From: Streptomyces sp. HPF1205 | Lineage (GTDB): Bacteria > Actinomycetota > Actinomycetes > Streptomycetales > Streptomycetaceae | Assembly: GCF_020400825.1 (NCBI RefSeq) | Contig: NZ_JAINVH010000004.1 | Span: 292,168 to 356,167, forward strand | Reading direction: 5' to 3' | DNA length: 64,000 bases | In this document: piece by piece, positions 1 through 8,978 of the stretch | Numbering within the stretch: position 1 is the stretch's first letter | How the letters are laid out: each line of letters starts with the position of its first letter | Translations under genes and position numbers: made by a program | Notes under the pieces: generated by a model | Database searches by the model: none | Told to the model about the DNA's origin: nothing | Seen by the model: only the letters and a program-made list of their open reading frames with translations

Positions 1-555
1 TCGGGCCGGCTGCTGCTCCTGCACGGTCCGCCCGGCACCGGCAAGACCTCGGCGCTGCGCACCCTCGCCCGCGCGTGGCGCGACTGGTGCCAGGTCGACT
101 GCGTACTGGACCCGGAGCGGTTGTTCAACGACGTCGGCTACCTCATGTCCATCGCCATCGGCGAGGACGAGGGCACAGGCGGCCGCTGGCGGCTGCTCCT
201 CCTGGAGGACTGCGACGAGCTGATCCGCGGTCAGGCCAAGCACCAGACCGGCCAGGCGCTCTCCCGGCTGCTCAACCTCACGGACGGCCTCCTCGGGCAG
301 GGCCGCAACGTCCTCGTCGGCATCACCACCAACGAGGATCTGGAGCGGCTGCACCCCGCGGTAGTCCGGCCGGGCCGTTGCCTCGCCCGGATCGAGGTCG
401 GGCCGCTGACACACGACGAGGCGGTGTCCTGGCTCGGCACGTCCGAGGGCGTCGGCCGCGACGGAGCGACCCTCGCCGAGCTGTACGCGCTGCGCCGGGG
501 CACCTCGACCACCCTGCCCGTGACCCCGCCCGCGGCGGACGGCCTCTACCTCTGA
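1..555 (+). CDS. AAA family ATPase, C-terminal part (5' end outside window)
   Basis: The frame is open from the first base, so only the last 184 codons are seen. They hold a complete AAA ATP-binding core: Walker A GPPGTGKT at visible residues 9-16, Walker B in the stretch LLLLEDCDEL, a sensor-1-like TTN after a beta strand (GITTNEDL) and an RPGR arginine-finger-like motif. This is the pattern of CDC48/FtsH-type AAA proteins; in actinomycetes such C-terminal AAA domains often follow a DUF5925-type N-terminal domain, which is an inference here. The substrate is unknown. A 9-bp unit tacctctga repeats three times across the stop codon (about 547-573). Confidence 0.85.
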   Translation, partial: SGRLLLLHGPPGTGKTSALRTLARAWRDWCQVDCVLDPERLFNDVGYLMSIAIGEDEGTGGRWRLLLLEDCDELIRGQAKHQTGQALSRLLNLTDGLLGQGRNVLVGITTNEDLERLHPAVVRPGRCLARIEVGPLTHDEAVSWLGTSEGVGRDGATLAELYALRRGTSTTLPVTPPAADGLYL

Positions 556-688
556 TACCTCTGATACCTCTGACGCCTTTCACCTGCCGGCCGGGCCCGA
601 CGTGCCGCCCGGACACGGACGGCGCCCGGACGGTTCCCGTCGGCCGTCCGTCGGCACAGGCCGGGAAAGGCTCGTGCCCGGGAGCGTG

Positions 689-1063
689 CTACTCGTCGCC
701 GTACGCCGCGCGAAGTGCCTCCTCCACCGCGGCTCGGGCGGCGTCGCGGTCGAGGCCGAGCCGGCGGGTCCGGTCCACGTACGCCGTCGCGGCGGCGGCC
801 ACTTCGCGGGCCCGGGCGTCACCCGCCGCCACATAAGTACCGTGGCGACCGCGGGTCTCGATCACGCCGTCCGTCTCCAGGGCGCGGTAGGCCTTGGCGA
901 CGGTGTTCGCGGCAAGCCCCAACTGCTCGGCGAGGCCGCGTACCGTCGGCAGCTTGTAGCCGACCGGGAGCCGGCCGGTGCGGGCCTCCTCCGCGATCCG
1001 GGCGCGCAGTTGCTCGTACGGGGCGGTGGCCGCGTCCGGGTCGATGGTGATCTCCAGGCTCAT
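689..1063 (-). CDS. GntR-family transcriptional regulator (YtrA-like, short)
   Basis: A 124-residue protein with an N-terminal winged helix-turn-helix: residues 15-75 contain the GntR signature GYKLPTVRGLAEQLGLAANT and the wing GVIETRGRHGTYV. After this only about 45 helical residues remain, too short for a FadR or UTRA ligand domain, which fits the YtrA subfamily. The ATG overlaps the stop codon of the upstream gene in an ATGA, so the two are translationally coupled; this decides the start over a longer in-frame extension. YtrA-type regulators usually repress their own operon and often sense cell-envelope stress or transported compounds. No ABC transporter is adjacent here, so the ligand is unknown. 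Confidence 0.88.
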   Translation of the reverse strand: MSLEITIDPDAATAPYEQLRARIAEEARTGRLPVGYKLPTVRGLAEQLGLAANTVAKAYRALETDGVIETRGRHGTYVAAGDARAREVAAAATAYVDRTRRLGLDRDAARAAVEEALRAAYGDE

Positions 1064-2193
1064 GGGCGTGATCCTGGCACAGCGGGCGGTGCCAGCGGGA
1101 CCGCCCGCCGCGGACCGGCCGGGTCGTAGGCGATGACGTCCCCCTTCTCGTGCAGGTGGAGCAGAAAGGGCAGCCCCGCTCGGTAGGCGTCGAGGCCGGC
1201 GCGGCAGTAGGCGACCATGTCGTCGGGCAGTGCGTCGAGGGGGTGCCAGACCAGCTCGGAGCACTTGTCGGGCTCCCGGTTGACGGGCTCGCCGCCGATT
1301 CCGTACGAAGCGACGAAGAACCAGCCGATCCGTGCTCCGCCGTCGGGCGCCCGGTGCTGCATCACCACGGCGGCGGTCAGGTCCTCCGGCGTCAGCTCGA
1401 CCCCTATCTCCTCGCGTGCCTCACGGATCATTCCGCTTCTGACGTCCTCGCCGTCCTCCACGTGGCCGGAGGGCACGTGCAGCAGCCCGTCCGCGTATCC
1501 CGTGTTGGCCCGGCGGGCGAGCAGGACGCGGTCGCCCCGCCGCAGCACGAGATGGACGTCGACGATCTCGCGGTGCCGGCGCGGCGCCGGGCCGGCCGGG
1601 CGCACCACCGCCGCGTACCGCTCGTCGTCCACCGGGCGTCCCCACAGGGCCGGGTCGTGGCCGAGCTGCTCGATCCCGAAAGTGCCGCCGAGGGGCGCGG
1701 CCAGTTCGCCGAGGGTCCCGGCGGTCAGGCCGACCGGGGTGACCGCCCCCCAGCGCCCCTCGATCAGGACGAGCCGGCCACCGGGCCGCAGCAGGCCCGC
1801 CCAGTACCGCAGCACGGCGGCCGGGTCGGGCAGCGCCCACAGGAGATGGCGGACCAGCACCACGTCGAACCCGGCCTCGACGGGCAGCGCGGTGGCCTCG
1901 CCGACCAGCACCCGGGCAGTTGTGCCGGCCAGCTTCTCGCGGGCCAGCGCGACCATTGGCTCGGAGCGGTCCACCGCCGTGACCCGGTGGCCCTGCTCCG
2001 CGGCGAGCAGGGCCAAACTCCCCGTGCCGCAGCCGACGTCGAGCACGTCGGACGGCGGGTCGGGCAGCCACGAGCGCAGGCGGCCGGCCCAGGCCGCACG
2101 CACTCGCGGATCGCGCAGGCCGTGGTCGGGCTCGTCGTCGAAGCGGGCCGCCGCCGCGTCCCAGAACTGCCGGTCGTCACTCCCTGTGGTCAT
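1060..2193 (-). CDS. SAM-dependent methyltransferase fused to a Nudix hydrolase domain
   Basis: 377 residues in two domains. Residues 1-205 form a class I methyltransferase: motif I is VLDVGCGTGSL at 50-60, followed by the acidic VTAVDRS strand and LRPGGRLVLIEG. Residues 208-370 form a Nudix hydrolase with a complete Nudix box at 243-265 (GHVEDGE, seven residues, REAREEIGV). Nudix domains cleave X-linked nucleoside diphosphates. The start ATG at 2193 directly precedes a typical methyltransferase N-terminus. It is the first gene of a two-gene operon with the GntR regulator (4-bp overlap). A physical link between methylation and NDP-X clean-up is unusual; the substrate cannot be read from sequence. 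Confidence 0.88.
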   Translation of the reverse strand: MTTGSDDRQFWDAAAARFDDEPDHGLRDPRVRAAWAGRLRSWLPDPPSDVLDVGCGTGSLALLAAEQGHRVTAVDRSEPMVALAREKLAGTTARVLVGEATALPVEAGFDVVLVRHLLWALPDPAAVLRYWAGLLRPGGRLVLIEGRWGAVTPVGLTAGTLGELAAPLGGTFGIEQLGHDPALWGRPVDDERYAAVVRPAGPAPRRHREIVDVHLVLRRGDRVLLARRANTGYADGLLHVPSGHVEDGEDVRSGMIREAREEIGVELTPEDLTAAVVMQHRAPDGGARIGWFFVASYGIGGEPVNREPDKCSELVWHPLDALPDDMVAYCRAGLDAYRAGLPFLLHLHEKGDVIAYDPAGPRRAVPLAPPAVPGSRP

Positions 2194-2305
2194 GGGAACA
2201 GCCTGCCACCCACCACTGACAACGGCCCCCGGCGGCCGCTGACGGGGGCCGGCGGGTCCGGCACGGCCGACGGGAGCGGAACGCGGGCAATCGCCCACGG
2301 ACCGC

Positions 2306-3847
2306 TCAGACCTCGCCCAGCCCGCGGTAACGCGCGCGGCGAGCGGCCGTCCGCCGGTCCGGGTCGAGGGCTCGCAACCGGGCGAGTTCGCGGCCGACGA
2401 CGGAGGCGAGGCGGGCGAGGAACCGGTCCGGATCATCGGCGGCGTCCGGGTCTTCGGGGACGACGGCGTCCACGATCCCGTTCTCGAACAGTGCCGGGGC
2501 ACCGATGCCCTGGCGTTCGGCCAGTTCGGCGGCCTTGCCGGTGGTGCGGTACAGGATGGCGGAAGCGCCTTCGGGCGGCAGCGGGGACAGCCAGGCGTGC
2601 CGGGCGGCGAGCACCCGGTCGGCGGGGAGCAGGGCGAGGGCGCCGCCACCTGCGCCCTGACCGAGGATCAGGCACAGCGTCGGCGCCGGGAGGGTGACCA
2701 GGTCGGCGAGGCTGCGGGCGATCTCGGCGGCCAGGCCGCCCTCCTCCGCGGCCCGGGACAAGGCTGCGCCCGCGGTGTCGATGACGGTGAGCAGCGGAAG
2801 GCCGAGGTCCGCGGCAATCCGCATGCCCCTCCTGGCCTCGCGCAGACCGGCCGGTCCGAGTGGCGCGGGCGCGGCCTGGGCCGGCAGCCGGTCGTGCCCG
2901 AGGACCACGCACGGCGACGGGCCGAAGCGGGCCAGGGCGAGCAGCAACCCCGGGTCCCGCTCCCCCGCGCCGGTGCCGCTGAGCGGAGTGACCGCTGTGG
3001 CGTACCGCAGCAGCCCTCGCAACCCCGGTCGTCCGGGACGGCGGCTGCGCCGGAGGGAGTCGGCGGTGTCATAGGGGGGTGTCCCGCCTCCGGCCGGCAG
3101 CGGCGGGGCAGAGACGGCCGGGGTCTCGTCGTCCGCCGCGTCCGGACGCTGCTCGCCGCACAGGACGTCGAGCGCTGCGGCGGCGACGGCGGCCAGCGCC
3201 GTGGCGGGGAGTACGGCGTCGATCAGCCCGTGGGCGTGGAGGTTCTCCGCCGTCTGCACCCCGGGCGGGAACTCCTCGCCGTAAAGGGCGTGGTGCACGC
3301 GCGGGCCCAGGAAGCCGATCAGCGCGCCCGGTTCGGCCGAGGTGACATGGCCGAGGGAGCCCCAGGAGGCGAGTACCCCACCTGTCGTCGGGTGCCGCAG
3401 GTGGACCAGGTACGGCAGGCCGGCCGCCTTGTGGTCGGCGATGGCCGCGGTGACCTTGACCATCTGGAGGAAGGCGACGGTTCCCTCCTGCATCCGGGTG
3501 CCGCCGGACGCCGGGGTGGCCAGCAGTGGCAGCCGCTCCCTGGTCGCGCGTTCGACCGCGGTGACCAGCCGGGTGCCGGCGGCGACCCCGATCGAGCCGC
3601 CCAGGAAGCCGAATTCACCCGCCATCAGCGCCACCGCGCGGCCGCCGATCCGCCCTTCGCCTGTGATCACGGACTCGTCGAGTCCGGTGCGCCGCCGGGC
3701 CGCGACCAGTGCCTCGCGATAGTCGGGATCGGCGGGGAGCGCGGTGAACGGCTCGTCCCAGCCGCGCCAACTGCCGGGGTCGACGAGCGCCTCCACCACA
3801 TCGCGGGCGGTGGGCCCGCGGCCGGGACCGGAGCCGGGTGCTGTCAT
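2306..3847 (-). CDS. Fused acetyl-CoA carboxylase carboxyltransferase (beta+alpha halves)
   Basis: 513 residues made of two crotonase-fold halves. The N-terminal half resembles AccD (GGSIG at 83-87, GGTRMQEG at 115-122, then HPTTGGVLAS). The C-terminal half resembles AccA (RGMRIAADLGLPLLTVIDT, GQGAGGGALALLPADRV, then LSPLPPEGASAILYR). Such enzymes transfer CO2 from carboxybiotin to an acyl-CoA. The four-cysteine zinc finger of bacterial AccD is absent: there is no cysteine in the first 80 residues. No biotin carboxylase or biotin carrier gene is nearby, so it presumably uses a subunit encoded elsewhere. Acetyl-CoA as substrate is inferred from family similarity and not proven. Confidence 0.85.
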   Translation of the reverse strand: MTAPGSGPGRGPTARDVVEALVDPGSWRGWDEPFTALPADPDYREALVAARRRTGLDESVITGEGRIGGRAVALMAGEFGFLGGSIGVAAGTRLVTAVERATRERLPLLATPASGGTRMQEGTVAFLQMVKVTAAIADHKAAGLPYLVHLRHPTTGGVLASWGSLGHVTSAEPGALIGFLGPRVHHALYGEEFPPGVQTAENLHAHGLIDAVLPATALAAVAAAALDVLCGEQRPDAADDETPAVSAPPLPAGGGTPPYDTADSLRRSRRPGRPGLRGLLRYATAVTPLSGTGAGERDPGLLLALARFGPSPCVVLGHDRLPAQAAPAPLGPAGLREARRGMRIAADLGLPLLTVIDTAGAALSRAAEEGGLAAEIARSLADLVTLPAPTLCLILGQGAGGGALALLPADRVLAARHAWLSPLPPEGASAILYRTTGKAAELAERQGIGAPALFENGIVDAVVPEDPDAADDPDRFLARLASVVGRELARLRALDPDRRTAARRARYRGLGEV

Positions 3848-3953
3848 GCGGCCACTGTCCCACGTTGCCTGGATGACGTCCCGCGGGGGCCGGACGCGTC
3901 GCAGCGCGCCGGATCCGATCGCCGGCCATGGCGAAGAGTCCCACGTCGGTCGT

Positions 3954-5045
3954 CTATGCCGCCGAGTCCGACAGGGTCGCCGGGCGTACGGCCTTGGGGC
4001 CGAACTTGGCGCGGGCCCGGTCGGCGACGGCCTCGATACGGCGGGCCCGGTCGTCGGCCGGATCGAAGGCGAGCTGCCTGGAGGCGAGTTCGGCGGGGAT
4101 CAGTCCTTCCGCGCGCAGGGCGACCGCCCGGACCCTGGCCCGTTGCAGGCCGAGTGAGGCGAGCAACCGGTACGCGAGCGCGGTCAGCGCCGGGCTGTGG
4201 CCGGTCGGCTCGGGGAGGGCACGGGTCCGGACCGTCGAGGAGCGGTCGGCGTAGTGGACGGTCAGGGTGAGGGCGCCCGCAGCCTGGTGGCCGGCCCGCA
4301 GCCTGGTGCCGAGATCCTCGCAGAGGGCCAGCAGGGCGCGACGGTGCCGCGCGGGGTCCAGTTCGTCGCGGCCGAAACGGTGTTCCGCGGCCAGGGCGCG
4401 GGCCGGGGCGTTGGGGGTGACGGGAGTAGGGTCCACGCCCCTGGCCTGGGCGTACAAACGGCGACCGGCGCTCACGCCGACTATCCGCTGCAAGGTGCCG
4501 AGCGGAGTGGCGGCGATCCGGCCGAGGGTGACCAGGCCGTAGGTGGCCAGGGTCTTCGCGGTGGCGGGTCCGACCCCGTACAGCGCGTCGGGGGGCAGCG
4601 GGTCCAAGAAGGCGGCGACGGCGTCCGGGGCGCCGGGGAGGACGAGGATCGGCTCGGGCGGTGCCTCCCTTGCGGCGAGGCGGGCGAGCAGCGGGTTGGC
4701 CGCGATCCCGATCACGCAGTCGGCGCCGCACTGGGCCAGGGCCCGCACTCGCAGCAGCAGGGCGAGTCCGGCGGCGTCCTGGCCGAAGTAGCGCAGACTG
4801 CCGCGTACGTCGGCGAGCGCGGCGTCCGGCGGCAGGGCCTCGACGACCGGGGTGAACCCGGAGAGCAGGTCGAGCAGTTGCTCATAGGTGTCCGCCCCGG
4901 GTGCGGCGCCGGACGCGGTCCGGAACCGTATGTGAAGCACGTGCGGCACATAGGGTGCGGTCCGCGCGTCCGGCGTGGCCCCCGCATAGGTTGCGGTTGT
5001 GGTTGTGCTTGCGGTCCGCGCAGAGGACTCGGAGTGACTGTTCAT
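3954..5045 (-). CDS. Reduced Y-family DNA polymerase-like protein, ImuB/DinB-related, catalytic residues missing
   Basis: 363 residues from an ATG that overlaps the dnaE2 stop codon (ATGA), preferred over a start 26 codons upstream. The thumb helix-hairpin-helix (DALYGVGPATAKTLATYG), little finger and a possible clamp-binding RQLAF near the C-terminus are recognisable as Y-family. The palm is degenerate: the metal-binding HID/HVD is HIR at 38-40, and the SLDEAYLD-type motif reads PPDAALAD at 72-79. Only about 35 residues separate these two motifs, against about 95 in E. coli DinB, so the fingers appear to be missing. Together with dnaE2 this resembles an ImuB-type mutasome adaptor that recruits DnaE2 to the clamp. 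The role is inferred. Confidence 0.8.
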   Translation of the reverse strand: MNSHSESSARTASTTTTATYAGATPDARTAPYVPHVLHIRFRTASGAAPGADTYEQLLDLLSGFTPVVEALPPDAALADVRGSLRYFGQDAAGLALLLRVRALAQCGADCVIGIAANPLLARLAAREAPPEPILVLPGAPDAVAAFLDPLPPDALYGVGPATAKTLATYGLVTLGRIAATPLGTLQRIVGVSAGRRLYAQARGVDPTPVTPNAPARALAAEHRFGRDELDPARHRRALLALCEDLGTRLRAGHQAAGALTLTVHYADRSSTVRTRALPEPTGHSPALTALAYRLLASLGLQRARVRAVALRAEGLIPAELASRQLAFDPADDRARRIEAVADRARAKFGPKAVRPATLSDSAA

Positions 5046-8000
5046 CCCGCGCTCCCCGGACTCGAATGCCATAGTTTGCGGCCGGTCGCCGCGCCGTCGC
5101 CCGCGGGCCGCAGATCGGCCCACGGGTGAAGTTCGTAGCCGGTCGGCAGGCGGATGCGGCGGTCCTCGTCGGGGTGACCTGAATCATCGGGGTGACCGGA
5201 ATCATCGGCGGTCCCGGCGCCTCCGCCCGGGGCCCCGTCCCCGGTGCCCGGCTCCTGCGCGAGCCGCCGCGCCACCGCCTCCAGGCCGCCGGTGCGGCGC
5301 AGTTCGAGGAGTTCGGCCAGGTTCCAGGCGGCCGCACCCACCACGCTGAGGCTCTGCGGCCCGCGTTTTTGGACCACGCCCCGGACCAGCAGCAAGAAGG
5401 AGTGGAAGACGGTGTGGGCGCATGCCTCGTGGCTGTCGTCGAAGAAGGCGCAGTCCACCAGGCCGGTGCCGTCGTCGAGGGTGGTGAAGATGACCCGCCG
5501 GCCGGAACGGATGGGGGGCGTCTGAGTGGCGCCCTTGGCTCCGGCGACCAGCACGGTCTGCCCGTGCCTGATGTCCCGCAGCCGCCGGGCCGGGACCGCG
5601 CCGAGCTCCTCCAGGAAGGAGTGGTGGTCGCGCATCAGGTGGCGGGTGGCGTCCATGCCGAGGACACCCAGCTCGGCGCCCAGGCGTTCGCCCGCGTCCA
5701 TGTCGGGCAGGCCCGCGGGCCCGGCGCGGCCGTCGTCCCCGCCGAGCGGGAGCTGGCCCTCGTGGGCCCCCTTGGCCCGCCCCTGCCTGTGGAGTTCGGC
5801 GATCTGCAGCAGCAGGTCACGTCGGTTGGCGCCGAACGCGTCCAGTGCGCCGACCTGGGCGAGCCGTTCGGCCAGCGGCCGGCCGGGACGCGCCCGCTGC
5901 CACATGTCCTGCAGCGAGGTATACGGCTGCCCCGCGACCAGGCGTCGGGTCTCCGCCTCGCTGATGCCGTGCACATCCGCCAGGCCCAGCCGCAACCCCC
6001 AAGTCCCGGACACCAGTTCGATTCGATAATCCGCGTCGGACTTGTTCACGTCCAACGGCAGCACCGGCACCCCGCGCCGCCGGGCGTCCGCGAGCAACAG
6101 CCGCTTGGGGTACATGCCGGGGTCGTGAGTGAGCAATCCCGCGTAAAAGGCGGCGGGGCGGTGCGCCTTGAGCCAGGCGGACTGGTATGTGGGCACCGCG
6201 AAGGCGACGGCGTGCGCCTTGCAGAAGCCGTAGCTGCCGAACGCGGCCAGGATTTCCCAGGTGCGCCGGATCTCCTCGGCCGAGTAGCCGCGAGAGCGCG
6301 CCCGGGCGCCGAACCAGGCCATCACCTGGCCCTGCCGGTCCGGGTCGGACAGGGCGCGGCGCTGCTCGTCGGCCACCGCGAGTCCGCAGCCGGTCATCAC
6401 GTCGAAGATCCTGATCACCTGCTCGTGGAAGACCACGACCCCGTACGTCTCCTCCAGCACCCGCGCCAGGTCGGGATGCGGGTAGCGGACCGGCGCACGG
6501 TGGTGCCGGGCCTCGATGAAGGGGCGCACCATGTCGGCGGCGACAGGACCCGGACGGAAGAGCGATATGTCGACCACCAGGTCGTGGAAGGTGGCAGGCT
6601 GCAGCCGGCCCACCAGGTCGCGCTGGCCCGGGGACTCGATCTGGAAGCAGCCGAGGGTCTCGGCGGAGCGGATCAGCTCGTACATCGCCGGGTCGTCGTC
6701 GGGGACCCGGGTACGGTCGTCCAGGTCGAGGTGCTCGCCGGTGGCCCGCTCGACCTCCTTCACGGCGTGGGCCATCGCGGACTGCATCCGTACGCCCAGG
6801 ACGTCCAGTTTGAGCAGTTTCAGCTCCTCCACGTCGTCCTTGTCGAACTGCGACATGGGGAAGCCCTCCCCACTGGTCGGCATGACGGGGGTGCGGTCCA
6901 GCAGGGTCGCGTCGGAGAGCAGCACCCCGCACGGGTGCATGGCGACCCCCCGGGGCAGGCCGTCCAGCGCCTCTACCAGCTCCCACAGCCGTCCGTGGTC
7001 CTCACCGGCCACCGCGCGCAGTTCGGGGAGCTCGGCGAGGGCGGCGCGGGCGTCCCTGGCCCGGATGTGCGGGAAGGACTTGGCCAGCCGGTCGACGACC
7101 ACCGGGTCCATGCCGAGCGCGGCACCCACGTCGCGGACCGCGTGCCGGACCCGGTAGGTCTCGGGCATCGCCACGGTGGCGACCCGCTCCGCGCCGAAGC
7201 GGTCGAAAATCGCTTTGTAGACATCGATCCGCCGGGCGGACTCCACGTCGATGTCGATGTCGGGCAGCTCCTTGCGGTGGACGGACAGGAAGCGCTCCAT
7301 GAGCAGGCCGTGCTCCAGGGGGTCGGCGGTGGCGATGCCCAGCAGGTGGTTGACCAGCGATCCGGCCCCTGAGCCGCGGGCGGCCACGCGTACCCCCATC
7401 GCCCGCACGTCGTCCACGACCTGGCCGACGGTGAGGAAGTACGGGGCGAAGTCCAGCCGGCGGATGACGTCCAGTTCCGCCTCCAGGCGGCGCCAGTACG
7501 CGGGCTTGCGGTCGTAACCCCTGCGGACCAGGCCGGCGGCGCAGCGGGAGTACAGCACCCGGTCGGCGCCGCGGGCTCCGCCGCCGACCATCTCCGACTC
7601 GGGGAAGTGCGGACGGCCGATGCCCAGGTCGTCACCCGGATCCACGGCGCAGTCCCCGGCGGTCTCCTCCGTCGCCCGCAGCAGGCGGTGGGCGCCGCCG
7701 CGACCCTGTCCGGCGGCCTCCGCGACCCGCTCGGCGATCCTGGCCATGTCGGCCGCCCCCTTGAGCCAGCGTTCACCGCTGTCCAGCAGCTCGGGCTTGC
7801 GGGCGTCGATGGGCGTCAGCCGGCGGGCGGCGTCCAGGATGTCGGCCACCTCCCCCTGGCCGGGGTCGGGGTAGCGCACGGCGTTGCTGAGCACCGCGGT
7901 GACACCCTGGTCGGCGGCGAAGGCGACGGTACGGGCGGCCAGCCGCAGCGAGCCCGGCCCGGTGCCGTGCCGGTTGTGGCAGACGGCCTCCAGCCTGAGC

Positions 8001-8590
8001 GCGCTCCCGTAGACCTCCCGCCAGGGCGCGAGCAGCCGCGCGGCGCGGTCGGGCCGGCCGGCCGTCAGCGCGCGGCCGACCTCGGAGTCCGGCCCGAGCA
8101 GCGCGAACAGGCCGTCCCCGGCCAGGTCCGTCCAGTCCAGCCGGGGCCGCGGACCGCCCGGAAAGGTCCCCCGGTGGGCGGCCGAGATCATCCGGCACAG
8201 GGCGGCCCAGCCGGCCCGGTCCCTGGCGAGGAAGACGGCCCGGGGAGCACTCTCGTCGATGAAGGCGCCACCGCGCACGGGAGTACGCGGCGTGGTACGG
8301 CGGGCGCCGGTACGGTCGCCGCCGACGCCTTGGCCGCGGCCGGTACGGTCCTGCGGGCGGTCCTCGTAACCGGGAACGGCGAGGTTCGCGCCGAACAGCG
8401 GTCGCACTCCTGCCCGCTCGCACGCCTTCGCGAACCGTACGATTCCGGCCACCGTGTCCCTGTCGGTCAGCGCCAGTGCGTCCATGCCCCGCTCCGCCGC
8501 CCGTTCCGCGAGGTGTTCCGCGTGTCCTGCCCCGTAGCGCAGCGAGAACCCGGATACGGCATGGAGGTGTGTGAAACCGCCACCACCCAT
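5042..8590 (-). CDS. dnaE2: Error-prone DNA polymerase III alpha subunit DnaE2
   Basis: 1,182 residues, the usual DnaE2 size. An N-terminal PHP domain (about 5-240, beginning FTHLHAVSGFS) is followed by the C-family palm: PDIDIDVES at 443-451 supplies D444 and D446, and KLDVLG supplies D596. The (HhH)2 and OB-fold (VLVAGAKGATQTP) lie near the C-terminus. DnaE2 makes damage-induced mutagenic synthesis past lesions together with ImuA' and ImuB; no imuA' gene is visible here. A glycine/arginine-rich insert at about 74-108 lies inside the PHP domain. It is the first gene of a two-gene operon, and a LexA-like box lies 72-87 bp upstream of its ATG, so SOS control is likely. Confidence 0.95.
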   Translation of the reverse strand: MGGGGFTHLHAVSGFSLRYGAGHAEHLAERAAERGMDALALTDRDTVAGIVRFAKACERAGVRPLFGANLAVPGYEDRPQDRTGRGQGVGGDRTGARRTTPRTPVRGGAFIDESAPRAVFLARDRAGWAALCRMISAAHRGTFPGGPRPRLDWTDLAGDGLFALLGPDSEVGRALTAGRPDRAARLLAPWREVYGSALRLEAVCHNRHGTGPGSLRLAARTVAFAADQGVTAVLSNAVRYPDPGQGEVADILDAARRLTPIDARKPELLDSGERWLKGAADMARIAERVAEAAGQGRGGAHRLLRATEETAGDCAVDPGDDLGIGRPHFPESEMVGGGARGADRVLYSRCAAGLVRRGYDRKPAYWRRLEAELDVIRRLDFAPYFLTVGQVVDDVRAMGVRVAARGSGAGSLVNHLLGIATADPLEHGLLMERFLSVHRKELPDIDIDVESARRIDVYKAIFDRFGAERVATVAMPETYRVRHAVRDVGAALGMDPVVVDRLAKSFPHIRARDARAALAELPELRAVAGEDHGRLWELVEALDGLPRGVAMHPCGVLLSDATLLDRTPVMPTSGEGFPMSQFDKDDVEELKLLKLDVLGVRMQSAMAHAVKEVERATGEHLDLDDRTRVPDDDPAMYELIRSAETLGCFQIESPGQRDLVGRLQPATFHDLVVDISLFRPGPVAADMVRPFIEARHHRAPVRYPHPDLARVLEETYGVVVFHEQVIRIFDVMTGCGLAVADEQRRALSDPDRQGQVMAWFGARARSRGYSAEEIRRTWEILAAFGSYGFCKAHAVAFAVPTYQSAWLKAHRPAAFYAGLLTHDPGMYPKRLLLADARRRGVPVLPLDVNKSDADYRIELVSGTWGLRLGLADVHGISEAETRRLVAGQPYTSLQDMWQRARPGRPLAERLAQVGALDAFGANRRDLLLQIAELHRQGRAKGAHEGQLPLGGDDGRAGPAGLPDMDAGERLGAELGVLGMDATRHLMRDHHSFLEELGAVPARRLRDIRHGQTVLVAGAKGATQTPPIRSGRRVIFTTLDDGTGLVDCAFFDDSHEACAHTVFHSFLLLVRGVVQKRGPQSLSVVGAAAWNLAELLELRRTGGLEAVARRLAQEPGTGDGAPGGGAGTADDSGHPDDSGHPDEDRRIRLPTGYELHPWADLRPAGDGAATGRKLWHSSPGSAG

Positions 8591-8661
8591 CCGTGCCTCC
8601 CGCAGTGCGACCTCCCCCCGTCGACCAGGTCCCCTCTCCTCTCCCCACCATAGACCAGATT

Positions 8662-8677
8662 TCGAACGCGCGTACGA
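8662..8677. promoter_or_regulatory. LexA-like SOS box upstream of dnaE2
   Basis: TCGAACGCGCGTACGA fits the actinobacterial LexA operator TCGAAC-N4-GTTCGA with one mismatch (A for T in the right half). It lies 72-87 bp upstream of the dnaE2 ATG in a promoter-like position. The rest of 8591-8978 shows no convincing gene, tRNA or terminator. Confidence 0.65.
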
Positions 8678-8978
8678 TCAACATCATCGGTCACTACTGG
8701 TGGGACCTGCGGGAATGCGGACGAATGCCGGTCGCACGGGACAGCGCTCAGGGACGACGGCGCCGCAACACGGGTGGAAGCAGGCAGAGCCCGGGCCGAT
8801 GGCCTGATCCATACGGCCGAGGACGTACGGGAGGCGGGCAGGGCGGCGCCCCCGGCGGCAAAGGCGGCCGGCCCGACCGCAGCCCATGGCGCGGGAGGCG
8901 GCGACCCGGTATCGCGTCCAGGCATCGCCCGGAACGGCCGGCAGAGATGTTCGAAGGCGGCGGCGCGGGAATCCACCG

